Assembly (NCBI GenBank): GCA_040437565.1
Contig: JBDOQK010000015.1
Coordinates: 62,001-126,000 of the forward strand
From: Albugo candida
Lineage: Eukaryota; Oomycota; Peronosporomycetes; Albuginales
DNA: 64,000 nucleotides
Direction: 5' to 3'
The notes below the pieces were generated by a model, which did no database searches, was not told the DNA's origin, and saw nothing but the letters and a program-made list of their open reading frames with translations. Positions 35,823 to 48,182 of the stretch are shown piece by piece (position 1 is the stretch's first letter; the number at the start of each line of letters is the position of its first letter). The translations under genes were made by a program, and so were the position numbers.

Positions 35823-38800
35823 TCAGAGGGGACGAGCGACACGTAATGGGAGTCCATAGCAAACTGCCGCAAGACCATTGAGATGCTGTAGCTTACACAC
35901 GCATCTTGATCGCTCGAGAACGCTTGAAAGGGATTCTGCCGGTTTCTTAAGTAACCATTCTGTAATCAAAGCCAGACTAAGCTTGTCAACATCTTTATCA
36001 GTCACATCCCAAAGCATTGCAAGAACGCACGGGCTTCCAACACGAAGATAAGAAATGACAGCTCCATCAGGTCCAAAAATACCCTCCTGTTTGACTTTTC
36101 CACTGCTGCATCCAAAAAGTAGAATCGCGCACGCGACTCGTTTCAACTTCAAAATTCGTTCACTATGATAATACTTTTCTCCAGCTCCATGACCGCAATA
36201 AACAAGAAGCTCATGTTGCAGTAACATCGATCTACAAATTCAGTCAGATTTGCACACGACTGCCCTACAAGCACATCCGTACCTCCATTGCTTCTCCGTG
36301 GGCGCCTGTCGTATCAAACCATCCCAGTATTCGATGTCTTTCATTATTGAGCCGATGTGAGATTCGGTTTGCAGCAAATCGCCTCCCGGGTTTAAAATAT
36401 ATCCGACTTTTGCACTATTGATTGCTGCATAATCGATGCTACTCATATCGTGAAGCTCCATGCTACTTAACGTCAAATCAAGCGAAGGCATTCTTGATAC
36501 GCTTCCAAACTTTCGAAAAGCACTCAGACCTTCCCACGGGAAGTTGGTGAGATGGCTGTCCAAGATCAAAATTAGAGATGTGTTGGGGGAGATTCCTGTA
36601 TCATTCTTTGCTGACAGTCTTCGTTTCTTCTTCGCTCTTTGACTTTTGCTCATAGCATTCATCATCTCTGTGTCACGTGCTCGAGAAAGTCGATCAATCA
36701 AATCACTTTTTACCCCGCTGCATTCGATCCCGAGTCGTCTTGACAGTGAGCGGAGCTCTGTCACTTTCATTTTTCTCAATTGGTCATTTCTCGGAATGGG
36801 AATTCGATCAACACGATCAAAAAGCTCTAATATTGGTATCGCTTGATCATTCTGCTGATTTACGGTTTCCATTTGTATGAATTGCGTAATGTCACATTTC
36901 TGCTGCATTGATAAAGTAATCTCTTCCTCGTGCGAAATATGTTCCAATGCTTTCAGTATGAATTCTTCTCGAGTATTCGATGCAGACATCAACGCTGACA
37001 GCAGTAGCTGCGTACGCTGCTTGGGCAGTCTCGTGTTTGTGTTATTCGACAGGAATAACGACCAGCATTTTTGTGTACTTGGATGCAGCTCGTGGAAACT
37101 ATCTAATTCAAGAAGAAAGTTCCAAAAGCTTAAATCACTCTGCATCATGAGCTTTAGTCATTGATGTCACATAGACGCAACACCATTACCTCCATCATTC
37201 TCAAGGTGTTAGCCAGACGGATGTCAAGATCCTGTCTCACTTTCCACCAATTTTGTTTCTGCTGTTTCGTCCAGGTATCACTCTCCTCTCGTGAGTGGCC
37301 TTGGATGGAGGCTCTATAGAAAATCTGATTGAGATGAACGCATCAAAACAAATCAAACGCTAGTACGTACCTCGACTCTTCCGTTATTTCTTGTAGATTT
37401 CTCAATCGCTCACGCCAGCAGATATTTGTGGTCCTATAACACATAGGAATGCCATCTTTCTAGAGTAGAGGTTTAGCCGAGTAATCAATAAAGAATGTAA
37501 GCTCATCTGATACCGTCAAACGTGTGATTATAAGATTGTCGTTGTAATCAACGGTCATGGAGATAATAAGCCAGGAAGATGGGAGATGTGCTAGCCGAAG
37601 TTTTGTGAATTGCACATAGTCATGCACTGTCTTGAATGGACGTTGACTCCATTCTTCTCGATCCGCCACACTTTTATTCCTTAGATCTGTAACATCACGA
37701 GCTTTGACAAATGTGTGTGTTCTGCTTATGCTCGAGCCGCAAACTTTGTTGTCTGAAAAGATTCGACACGCATCTAATTCACAATTCTTCACCAAAGTAG
37801 TACCAGCGACATTAGCGAAAAAATATCCCGCTGACCATGCAAGTGAGTCTGCTTCACATTTCAGACTCTGTGTCACGGATTGCTTGAATTCATACGCGAT
37901 TCCAAGATGAAGGAATACTTCGCGTGCGAGGAAACAGACTCCACAGGAGACACCAATAGTAAACGTATTCTCGAGAAGGGCGATGGTTTCGTCCAGTGTC
38001 AGTAAAGGTTCCCAACGAGCTGATTGCCATAAATGCAAATTGGCTCTTGCCAACTCGCAGCTTCCTCTAACGATGTCAACCGTGTCGTCACATTGTCGAA
38101 TGGATGTCCTTAATTGCTTCATACTGCTTAAAAGCTGTTGCAAAATATGCTCACCATCTGCTTCTTCAGCTTTGTGCAAGTTGACCATACAGATCGTAAG
38201 TTTTCGCAGACAGCGCACACTTACTCTGTGTAATCTAACATCCTTATCAGCGCTTTTGACATTATCCAAAAGCCGTAAGATTTTGTTCAGATTTGTTCGT
38301 GCGTTTCGATGATCACCTTGAACGAGGTTCAAGTCGCATTCCACTAGTTTCTCGCTAATGTAGTGGTTCAGTTGATCCTCTGATTGCGAACTTGTCAACT
38401 GCGATAGCTGTTGTGACGCAGACTGCGCGGAGAGCATTCGGTCCCAGCTTATATGAAGTTTAGCATACTTGTACAGGACTTGACGTTGCAGCCATCGTGG
38501 CTTGAGACCTCCCACCAGCTCTATCGCGCCCGTAAGATACTGTCGCGCTCTGTCAACACATACAAATCAATTCATGTTCGAATGAAAAAGCGTCAGAATA
38601 CCATACCTTTTCGGCTGACACAGAGCGCTATACAAAGACGCTAATCGACACATACTCTTTGTCGTGATCACAAGCAAGTCCCAGTGCATTGTCTCAATCG
38701 CTTGAAAGTATATCAAAGATCCTTGTTTCGTGGATTCCAAAAGTTCTCCACGCATCTTCAAAGTCTGTACACCACAATGAGATGCAGCAGATCGCTCGAG

Positions 38801-41800
38801 TAATGTCTCCTTTAGCGAATTGGCATGCAACTTCACGGAACACTCAGTGTAGCCGAACTTTTTTGCAAGCTTACTGCACAATATGAATGATATTTTCATT
38901 TCATCGACCGCGCAATGTGCATGTCCTCGACAGATCTGATAACTGCAGTAGATATGTCGGAGCAATACTTCGCGCATCGATATAGCTTTTCGCGCTTCCA
39001 TTGTTCGAGAGAGCACTGGCGTATCACTTTTGATCGCTGTCAGTTGCTTAGCTGTCTCTGCTAATGACACACAAAGCGCTCCAAAATTTCGAGTTTCGAG
39101 GTAGCGACCGCAATGTGTGATCCCATCGTCGATCGCAAAAAGATCAGTAATGAGGTCTTTCTTCAGCGCTTGATCGTGGTGGAAGTCTGAAAAGTGACGC
39201 AAAGTAATCAATTCCGTCGTATCGTGTCCATTTCCAGCGTTAAAGAGAAGGAATGCGGTCTGACAACTGCTCAACCACTTCATAGCTTCGTCAGATGTCA
39301 AGTGTGCATGCTCAATTGCTGTGTTCCAAATCGTACAAATCGCATTTCTGTATTTCGACTCCGTTCCAATAAAGAAAACCGCTTTTGAGATCGCTTCAAT
39401 ACCGTGCAAGAGGCATTCCTTCATGAAGCACGCAAAGTAGCCATCTTCTTTGCTGCTTGGTATTTTTGAGAAGCCAGATAAGTATAAATCTATACTAGCT
39501 GCAATATCTCGCTCAGCACTTTGCTCTGTTATCTGAGTATCGTATTCCTTCGCAATATTTGACAATGCAGTGCCCGTATAAGAGCAAAACATCAATGTTT
39601 TTAGCGTCACTATACATTTCCAGGTCAGAGTACAGGCAAGACACAAATGCAAATATGCTGATTGTTGCTCGTTTTGTGTACCAATCTCCTTGGACTTTTT
39701 CAAAGAGATGAGCAACCTGCTGGCGCTTTTGTGAGTACAGACACAGCTTTCAATCACCTTTTCAACTGATTTTGTGGAGGCATAGTAAAGTCCACAAATT
39801 GTAATCAGCTCAATTCTGATAGATAAGAGCTCCCCAATCTTATCCTTCAGCTTGAAACACATCCGATCTCTTTCGATTTCCATCAAGCCGCGATTCCATA
39901 TCGCTTTCAATACATCCGTACAAGCTCGTAAGATAATGCCTTGACCATTTAACTGTTCTTCCTTCGATTGTCTCAAAGAGTTGACGATATCGGAATGCGT
40001 ACGGCAAAGTGCCTGAATGAAACAGGGCACGATACTTTGTTTGGTTGAGGAAGACGAGCCGCTCAGACATACATCATTGATATACTTTTGGAGTGATGCT
40101 GTTGCTTCTGTCTCATTTCCACTTTCGATATTTCCAGAAATGATCGTGAGAGTAGACTTGAGATACTGAGAAACGTTCGCCATATAAGAGCTGCCATCAT
40201 TTGCCATTGGCGTACCGTACCGAAGAGCTTCGCGCAGAACTGCGANNNNNNNNNNNNNNNNNNNNNNNNNNNNNNNNNNNNNNNNNNNNNNNNNNNNNNN
40301 NNNNNNNNNNNNNNNNNNNNNNNNNNNNNNNNNNNNNNNNNNNNNCTTTGTTTGGTTGAGGAAGACGAGCCGCTCAGACATACATCATTGATATACTTTT
40401 GGAGTGATGCTGTTGCTTCTGTCTCATTTCCACTTTCGATATTTCCAGAAATGATCGTGAGAGTAGACTTGAGATACTGAGAAACGTTCGCCATATAAGA
40501 GCTGCCATCATTTGCCATTGGCGTACCGTACCGAAGAGCTTCGCGCAGAACTGCGACCGCATCGACAGGATGTCGACAGCTACTGAGTAGCCCTGCGACT
40601 ACATCGAGCTTTAAAGCCTCAAATTCATTTTCATTCGATGATGATACTTTTTTCATGTTAGCATCGACAAAGCTTTTGCCCAATGTGTAGAAAAGTGAGA
40701 GTAATGAAGCGCATCGTTGTTTTTGATTTGTTTTCAGCAGATCCAACGCCGTTCCATACGAGTCTTTAATCATTTGTTTGACTTGGCATAGAATACCTGC
40801 AGAACAATTCCTCATAGTACAATCGGTAAAAGCTGCACCAATTTCTATTGCACTGTTGCGCAAAGTCTCATAGAACACCTCAAGCCCATTCGGAATACGT
40901 TTCAGAATTATCGATACTGCAAATCTGAATAATTGGACTTGCAGTAGAGCCAATTGGCCACAGAATGTCTCGTGCTTGTTTCCTTCAGCGCCATCCAAAG
41001 TTTTGGCAGATAATTTTGCAATTGCGTCAATCCAATAAAGAAGACTAGAGTCACAGAGGTTATCTTAATAAGTGGTAAAGGAGCAGATATGCATGTTGGC
41101 GTACCCTTTACAAATCGCTACTCGATGTTCTTTTTGAATAAACCCATTACTGCTTACTGATACATTGTAAAGCTTCACCCCGGATTTTCGAACGGCCTGA
41201 AGAAGAAACGATTCCGCTGCTTTTGATTGTGTGAGTATATAAAGTGTATCTGCTACTTCAATTGCTGGATAACGAAAGCAATCGAGACAGGTTGCAAGTT
41301 TCTCGGGGTCTCTTATAGCCTGTGCAGGATTCAGTGGTTGTTCATCAAAAGCACCATCCAAAATAGCGCCAGTAATTTCGACTTTGTGCTTGCTGTCTGG
41401 GCGAACATGTAGGTCCACAAAAAAGTCGAATGTAGATGCCGCCAGCATCCACTGAATACACACATTGAAAGCTTGAGACATGCTGGGTGAACGTTTGACC
41501 GAATTCAGTCTTCGCATATAATTGAGCACAATGATTGCATCCAGCGGTCTATTGTTGTTGACGCACATATAGTACATGTGTTGTAGTAGCTGCATTAGGT
41601 CTAAATTGCCCACGCCAATCTAGAATTATATTCTTATAAAGAGATACACAGCCAATGCTGCAGAAGTCGTACTTGATTAAGAGATCGTTCACTCGAGATC
41701 ACATTGATTGCCTCTCTGTAGAAAGTGATGATTTCATCTCCAGAAGCTTTTGAATCATTCTTGTTTGCTTGAGAAGCCTGTCGCTCATACTGCAACCCGA

Positions 41801-42969
41801 CTCGATAGATCTATAATGAAACTTCAGCAATACATCGAATACATCTCACTCTTACCTGCTGAATCACGTAGGATTCGGAATACGCCCCGCAGGATATCAT
41901 AAACAATAACGCCACAAGTCTTATTTCGAGTGTCGTTTTCAAAGCGTTCATTTTGGCCGCACAATTCCATAGAGATCGAAACACTCGATTTTTGAAAGAT
42001 TTGACAACTTTCACATCGGAGCCTGGAATATGTGCCATATGCGTAATCCACGACAAAAAATCCATTTCTGCAACTTTTTTCGCTTGCTATTCGATCATGT
42101 AAGCATACAATGAGGCACGACTGGACCTTGTCGTACCTTTGATAGACCAGAAAAGATGAGGACATTAATGATCAAACTCAAATAGCTAAGCACCAGCTGA
42201 GAATAAGAAAAAGTATGCACATTTGGTCGTGGCTGAGGAGACAATTCCACCGTCGCAAAAGTAGAAATGGAAAAAGTAGAGTCGAAGAGCAAGGTTTTTG
42301 GACTGTCCTGTCCCAGCCTATTCTGAATGGTTTCTGGAAAGATATTTTGCAAAGGCTGGCTTGCTTCAGCATGCCATAGCCATAGCCTGATGTGTAACAC
42401 GTATAGCAGTCGTGTCAATGTGTTATTGCACTGAAATAAAAAATTGATCAGGTCATAATTTGTACGTTCGGGTAGATGGAAGAAACCTTTGCTCGTTCAA
42501 AGCACACTTTATTGACTTGATAAAGCATTTTTTCGATAATGAGATCTTTGAGGTTCAATTTGTCTTCACATTGAATCAGTAGAAATAGCCCAATGCAAAC
42601 CGCACTAATCAACTGATTGAAATATTCGATCGAATTGTCGTTCGCTAAGCTTTCGCCGTGCATTTGCAGAAGTTGTTGGGCGACTTTGGCACTAAAAACA
42701 GCATCTTGAACCATATTTTGAGTTTTTTCGGACGTGTGGTGTGAAACACGAAGTACATTGGGCATGTAGATATCCTCCAAGACGTGACAACATAGTTTAT
42801 TCAGCTTGTACTTGACCAATTGCCTTGATTCCTTGCAATTTGGCCCTCTATTGAGTCGCTTTGCGTCTTTTATTTCAATATGAGGTCTCACTTGTGCTAC
42901 AAACGCTTCAAATGCAAAAGTAATAGTCTCTTTGCTTTGGAATTGTTGGAGCAATTGTTGCTCTTCCAT
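35823..42969 (-). CDS. ESP1: Separase (cohesin-cleaving cysteine protease) with a SAP motif
   Basis: Separase cuts the Scc1/Rad21 cohesin subunit at anaphase. The catalytic dyad is visible in the last exon: YCGHGAGEKYY (His) and LLFGCSSGKV (Cys), with the expected spacing of about 30 residues. The long N-terminal half is helical and poorly conserved, as is usual. The ATG at 42969 opens MEEQQLLQQFQSKE; roughly ten exons follow (42969-42466, 42430 to about 42130, and on to 36240, then 36227-35823), about 2,100 residues. Splice joins checked by phase include a 35-nt intron (42431-42465) and the junction EKQWR/SMLLQHELLVYC. A SAP-like motif, MKVTELRSLSRRLGIECSG, lies just upstream of the protease domain (about 36675-36775). 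The start is 446 bp from the divergent IleRS gene. Confidence 0.9.
40035..40556. repeat. Assembly gap with 211-bp direct repeats
   Basis: The gap is 40246-40345. Bases 40035-40245 recur at 40346-40556. It lies inside a large separase exon; single-copy reading gives a continuous frame (ALRYGTPMANDGS... once). Confidence 0.88.
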
Positions 42970-43415
42970 TCAGTCATAAATGGCGCCAATTGGCTTGAAC
43001 AAACTTACAGCATCACATTTGTTAGGAGCGACAAAATAAGCAGGATGAAGTCTTTAGGTTAGAAGAAAAAAGGTAGCACCGTCCATCCTAGATTGGGATG
43101 TAGAAATAAGAGACGAATGTAGCTTGACTCTAGTAGCATTGTCGCGCTCACGATTAAGAATTAATCGGCAGTTCATTTTACAGAGCAGAGAGGGACAAAC
43201 GTGAAGAAGACGACAGCTCTATTTATAAAGAAGGTAGAAGAACAACTCCTACACAATTTAACTTTGTTGCATGACTCTAGGCATCACGCAGAAGAATTTC
43301 TTTCCTGCTTTGTTGCGATAATGTTCGATACATTACGTGCGAATATCGAGCCAGATACTGACTCGCTTTGATTGGATAAATCTTTCTGTGGCTGAAATCG
43401 ATTCTTCTGAAATCG
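42970..43415. promoter_or_regulatory. Divergent promoter region of separase and IleRS
   Basis: 446 bp between two start codons pointing away from each other. No credible frame or RNA gene was seen. Promoter function is inferred from position only. Confidence 0.5.
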
Positions 43416-46400
43416 ATGGACACTTGTCACTCGAATGCTCGGGCACTTCCTGAGCGTATTTCATTTCCTGATGAAGAAACAAAGATATTAGCCTACTGGG
43501 ACAAGATTGATGCATTCAAAAAATCTTTACAATTGTCGAAAAATCGAAAACCTTTTACGTTTTTTGATGGTCCGCCGTTCGCAACAGGATTACCTCATCA
43601 TGGACACATTCTTGCTGGAACTATCAAAGACACAGTCACCCGTTTTGCACATCAAACTGGACATCACGTGGAGCGAAGATTTGGATGGGATTGTCATGGT
43701 CTTCCTGTCGAATCGGAAATCAATAAGAAGCTCAATATCAAAACAAAAGAGCAAGTTCTTGAAATGGGTATCGATAAATATAACAATGAATGTCGGGGAA
43801 TTGTGACCCGCTACACAAAAGAATGGGAAATTACTGTGAAGCGTATTGGGCGGTGGATCGATTGTGAAAACGATTACAAAACGATGGAACCGTGGTACAT
43901 GGAATCGGTTTGGAATGTCTTCCAGAAGATCTTTGAAAAGAACCTTGTCTATCGCGGATATAAAATTCTTCCATACTCGACAACGATCAACACCTCTTTA
44001 TCGAACTTTGAGGCGAATTTGGATTATAGAGATACATCCGATCCGTCTGTGGTTGTAAACTTTCCTCTCAGAGAAGATCCGAGTGTTGCCTTTGTGGCCT
44101 GGACCACAACTCCATGGACCCTTCCTTCTAATCTCGCATTATGTGTCAACGTAGATTTTGTCTATGTAAAAATCAAGGATGTCAAGTCTGGAAAGCAGTA
44201 TATTCTTTGTGAGTCACGATTGTGTCAATTGTATCCAAAAATGCTGAAAAAAGGGTACAATGGTGGAGAATACGAAATCCTCGAAAAGTTCAAAGGAAGT
44301 GTATTGGTGGGCAAGAAATACATTCCGCTTTTTGATTGTTTTGCCGAGTGGGATCGCGCCTTCGTAGTGGTGTCGGATTCCTATGTAACTGATACAAATG
44401 GTACAGGTATTGTGCATCAATCTCCGACATTTGGTGAAGACGATTATCGCGTTTGTGTGAAGAATAACATCACAGACAAGTTCACATTGCCCGATCCTCT
44501 GGACGACAATGGCATATTCACCGATGTTGTACCGCTGGTAAAAGGCCTTTTTCTAAAGGACGCGGATGATGTCATTTGTAAGGATTTGAAGGCCCGAGAC
44601 CGCCTAGTGTCGAAAGGAACAATCGTGCACAGCTATCCCTTCTGCTATCGTTCTGGGACTCCATTGATATACCGAGCCGTACCAGGTTGGTTTGTGAATG
44701 TGGAAGCCATTCGTGATCGCATTGTGGAAAATAATAGGAAAACGTATTGGGTCCCGGCTTTTGTCAAAGAAAAACGATTCCACAATTGGCTTGTTGATGG
44801 AAAAGACTGGAATGTCTCACGAGGACGTTTCTGGGGAACGCCACTACCCCTTTGGGTCAGTGAAGATTACGAGGAGGTTGTGTGCGTAGGCTCTATTTCC
44901 GAGCTTGAAGAATTATCGGGTGAAAAAGTCGAAGATCTGCATCGCGAATATATCGACCATATAACGATACCATCACGCCAAGGGAATGGAGTTTTGCGCA
45001 GAGTACCAGAAGTCTTTGATTGCTGGTTTGAAAGTGGATCGATGCCGTACGCCCAGCTACACTATCCATTTGAAAACCAAGACAAGTTCGAAGCTGGATT
45101 TCCGGCAGATTTTATCGCGGAAGGTCTTGATCAAACTCGTGGATGGTTTTATACGCTTATGGTTATATCTACAGCCTTATTCGATAAGCCAGCATTCAAG
45201 AATCTCATTGTCAATGGCTTGGTGCTGGCTGAAGATGGGAGAAAAATGAGCAAATCACTTCGAAACTTTACCGACCCAACGGCTTTGATCGAACAATACG
45301 GTGCAGATGCCCTACGCTTGTACTTGATCAATTCTCCGGTAGTGCGTGCCGAGCCGCTCAAGTTTCAAGAAGCTGGAGTCAAAGGTGTCATCCGAGATCT
45401 TTTCTTACCGTGGTACAATGCTGCTCGATTTTTTGCACAAAATGCGATGCGTTTGGAAAAAGTTACAAATAAGGTGTTTACCCCGACAAGAGAAGAAGCA
45501 TTCCAATCTGATAATGTCATGGATTCCTGGATCATTGCTGCATTACACAACCTCATCAAATTCGTGCGGGACGAAATGGCTGCTTTCCGTCTGTATACTG
45601 TCGTTCCCCGTCTCGTGGAGTTCATCGATCAGCTGACGAAATGGTATGTTCGATTGAATCGCCCTCGTCTTAAGGGTACCACAGGCAGTAAAGAAGCACA
45701 AACAGCGCTGTCGGCACTCTATGAGGTTCTCTACGCTTTGTCAAAGCTGATGGCTCCATTCACCCCGTTTCTTGCCGAGTTTATGTACCAATTTTTAAAA
45801 AAATATCATCCGATGAGTAGCAGCACCAATCTTCCTGAAGATGCTGAAGGTGTAGCTTCCAGTGTCCACTTTCTGATGATCCCGGAATACGATCCGTCTC
45901 GTTTGGATAAGGAGGTCGAAAGACGAATGAAAATGCTTCAATCTGTGATTGAAATGGGTCGAGTTGCTCGTGAACGACGCACGATCCCACTTAAGACTCC
46001 TCTCCGCACATTCATTGTCGTTTGTGGCGATACGACCGCATTGAAATATTTGGAAAGCCTCAAAGCTTACATTTTCGATGAACTCAATATGCGTGATTTA
46101 AAGTTTACCGACAAAGAGAGGGAATGGTGCGACTTGAAAGCAGAGGCCAATAGCAAAGCTTTAGGAAAAAAAATGGGTAAGGATTTCGGACGATATCGAT
46201 CAGTGATCAAAGACCTCAAGCAAGAAGACTGCAAAAAGTATTTGGCTGAGAAAAGTATCGTTCTGGGAGAGTACGAGCTCGTGGAAGGGGATCTCATTAT
46301 CAAACAAGAGTTTGTCGGTGATAAAGATATCTACGAGGCAGTGGTATCATCCGAAGGCGATCTCACTGTCGTTTTGGACTGTCGAGAAGATGAAGATCTC

Positions 46401-46943
46401 AAATCCCAAGGCTACGCCCGAGAGTTTATCACAAGGGTGCAAAAGCTGCGCAAACAGGCAGGTCTGGATCTTCAAGACGGTATCCATGTCTATTTCCAAG
46501 AGAATGGCGAGTCGTCTAGTATCACAGATGCCATCAAAGCCTTTTATTCAATGATTGTGGGGACTTTGAAGACATTTCCAGCACCGATGTCAATGATGCC
46601 CACACAGGCAGTCACCATCATCTCTGAAACAGTCAAGTACGCAGGCTCCGAGCTACTCCTTCACGTGATACGTCCGGCAGTTTTGCTTTCTCCTGACGAA
46701 ACACTTGCTTCAGCCGAATGTGTTCCAGCGGCTTGGGTCAGAGCGTACATCGACAGTATGGTATACGAACACGTTGAGGCCACTTTACGTGAGAGTGGAA
46801 ATATCACGATTTGCATCAAAGGCCAAACCATCGCATTGCAACACCACGAGCATTTATTTCTTAATGCTGCAGAGTACGCGCGTGTCCACTTGAAAGACGA
46901 TGTAGAGTACAATTGGCTGACGCAGTCGACATTACAAAATTGA
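43416..46943 (+). CDS. IARS: Isoleucyl-tRNA synthetase, cytosolic type
   Basis: Class I synthetase that charges tRNA-Ile. One uninterrupted frame of 1,175 residues, close to the eukaryotic cytosolic size. The ATP site has PHHGHILAG (HIGH variant, HHGH at 61-64) and GRKMSKSLRN (KMSKS at 610-614). The editing domain region holds AFVAWTTTPWTLPSNLALCV; WDCHGLPVE, GWFYTL and WFVNVE mark the catalytic fold. The C-terminal anticodon-binding and extra domains are complete. No targeting peptide is seen at MDTCHSNARALPERISFP, in keeping with a cytosolic enzyme. It has no introns, unlike most neighbours. The stop lies 46 bp from that of the converging mitochondrial carrier. Confidence 0.97.
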   Translation: MDTCHSNARALPERISFPDEETKILAYWDKIDAFKKSLQLSKNRKPFTFFDGPPFATGLPHHGHILAGTIKDTVTRFAHQTGHHVERRFGWDCHGLPVESEINKKLNIKTKEQVLEMGIDKYNNECRGIVTRYTKEWEITVKRIGRWIDCENDYKTMEPWYMESVWNVFQKIFEKNLVYRGYKILPYSTTINTSLSNFEANLDYRDTSDPSVVVNFPLREDPSVAFVAWTTTPWTLPSNLALCVNVDFVYVKIKDVKSGKQYILCESRLCQLYPKMLKKGYNGGEYEILEKFKGSVLVGKKYIPLFDCFAEWDRAFVVVSDSYVTDTNGTGIVHQSPTFGEDDYRVCVKNNITDKFTLPDPLDDNGIFTDVVPLVKGLFLKDADDVICKDLKARDRLVSKGTIVHSYPFCYRSGTPLIYRAVPGWFVNVEAIRDRIVENNRKTYWVPAFVKEKRFHNWLVDGKDWNVSRGRFWGTPLPLWVSEDYEEVVCVGSISELEELSGEKVEDLHREYIDHITIPSRQGNGVLRRVPEVFDCWFESGSMPYAQLHYPFENQDKFEAGFPADFIAEGLDQTRGWFYTLMVISTALFDKPAFKNLIVNGLVLAEDGRKMSKSLRNFTDPTALIEQYGADALRLYLINSPVVRAEPLKFQEAGVKGVIRDLFLPWYNAARFFAQNAMRLEKVTNKVFTPTREEAFQSDNVMDSWIIAALHNLIKFVRDEMAAFRLYTVVPRLVEFIDQLTKWYVRLNRPRLKGTTGSKEAQTALSALYEVLYALSKLMAPFTPFLAEFMYQFLKKYHPMSSSTNLPEDAEGVASSVHFLMIPEYDPSRLDKEVERRMKMLQSVIEMGRVARERRTIPLKTPLRTFIVVCGDTTALKYLESLKAYIFDELNMRDLKFTDKEREWCDLKAEANSKALGKKMGKDFGRYRSVIKDLKQEDCKKYLAEKSIVLGEYELVEGDLIIKQEFVGDKDIYEAVVSSEGDLTVVLDCREDEDLKSQGYAREFITRVQKLRKQAGLDLQDGIHVYFQENGESSSITDAIKAFYSMIVGTLKTFPAPMSMMPTQAVTIISETVKYAGSELLLHVIRPAVLLSPDETLASAECVPAAWVRAYIDSMVYEHVEATLRESGNITICIKGQTIALQHHEHLFLNAAEYARVHLKDDVEYNWLTQSTLQN

Positions 46944-46989
46944 ATGCTTATTGATTACGGTTAATATAATCGTAAGTGATCCAAAGCTT

Positions 46990-47930
46990 TCAGCTTCCAT
47001 AGCGCTGTAAAAGCCAATCGTATGTCACCAGCACGATTCCAAATTGTGGAGCAATACGACCGACGCGGGGTCCCCATCCGGCGAACAGCTGTCGAACGCC
47101 ACCTTCCGCGTGAAGTTGACGCACGGTTTTGAGAAAACCGCCTTCGCTACCTGACGATTGCATTCGAGTCTTGATCACATCCACCGGAGTTGAGATAAAG
47201 GCTGCGGGCACTCCCGCAATACTGGCTGCAAAAATCGATGAAACCATCGACTGTCGCTGCTCACTCGATAATTGCCTTTTTGCCAAATCATATAAACAAA
47301 AATACGAAACAGCAAATGTTACGTCGCGACAAAAACATGCGGAATAACCACGATATAATCCTCGAATGGGAACCTGTCGTAAGATCTTTACCGCTTCTGA
47401 TTTACTATCCAACTGCATGCGCACTTTAACAATCTCTACGGGATTCATGACGACAGATTGTGTCATTCCTGAAATCGCTGCTGATGAGAAAGAAGCAAGA
47501 AAAGTATCAGGATCCTGAAATCTCCCTTTTACAAACTCTCTTGTTGCCAGTGAGACAGCTTTATCTGGGATCGTTCCACAGAGTTGAGGACCGAGTCCCT
47601 TATACAGAGACGAAACCCCTTCCTTCGATGCAACATCTTTGAATAACTGAAGCGCTGATTTACTAGACGAAGTGTACTGCATCCGTGTTTTAATAACATC
47701 CACTGGGTACACTGCAGTGATTCCACCCATTCCTGCTGCTGCCGCAATCCACATCGTATTCAGGACGCTGTACTGAGGACTAAGCATAGCGAATACGGTC
47801 AATAACACCAGCATGGACAAATTGACGGTGTACCTTGCGCTCTGCGGTACGTTTGTGGTGAGATTGTCAACAACATTGGACGATGTGCTAGCGGGAAGTT
47901 TAAAATGAGTTGTTTCGAATCAAATTTCAT
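46990..47930 (-). CDS. Mitochondrial carrier, aspartate/glutamate-type, no EF-hands
   Basis: An inner-membrane solute carrier with three repeats, each with the family signature: PVDVIKTRM, PVEIVKVRM, PVDVIKTRM. The segments CRDVTFAVSYFCLYDLAK and APQFGIVLVTYDWLLQRY resemble the C-terminal part of aspartate/glutamate carriers (Aralar/AGC), so amino-acid exchange is the best guess. The calcium-binding EF-hand half of Aralar is absent. The conserved part begins at 47779; a first exon 47930-47851 (MKFDSKQLILNFPLAHRP...) joins in phase through a 71-nt intron and gives 289 residues, near the family norm. That first exon is less sure; the start could instead lie at 47814. Substrate is inferred, not shown. 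Confidence 0.85.
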
Positions 47931-48182
47931 TATCACTCACTTACAAGATGGAGCTGTTGGATGTCTTGGACAGCATTGTACTGTGAAAGGAGACTTGTGG
48001 AATGTTTAATCAAACAGAAAACTCGAAATGACGTCATAAGATTGTGATAACGCAAGTACATCGATTTAATTCCATTGTTGATTGGCTTTAAAAGTTTTAT
48101 CACAGCATTGATACCCAATCACATCCTACATACACTATCTCGATAAATTAATTATCGCAGTTAAGTCAGATAAGATACTTTT
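47931..48182. promoter_or_regulatory. Divergent promoter region, carrier and GlcNAc-transferase-like gene
   Basis: About 250 bp, AT-rich, between divergent starts. No frame of note. Role inferred from position. Confidence 0.4.
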
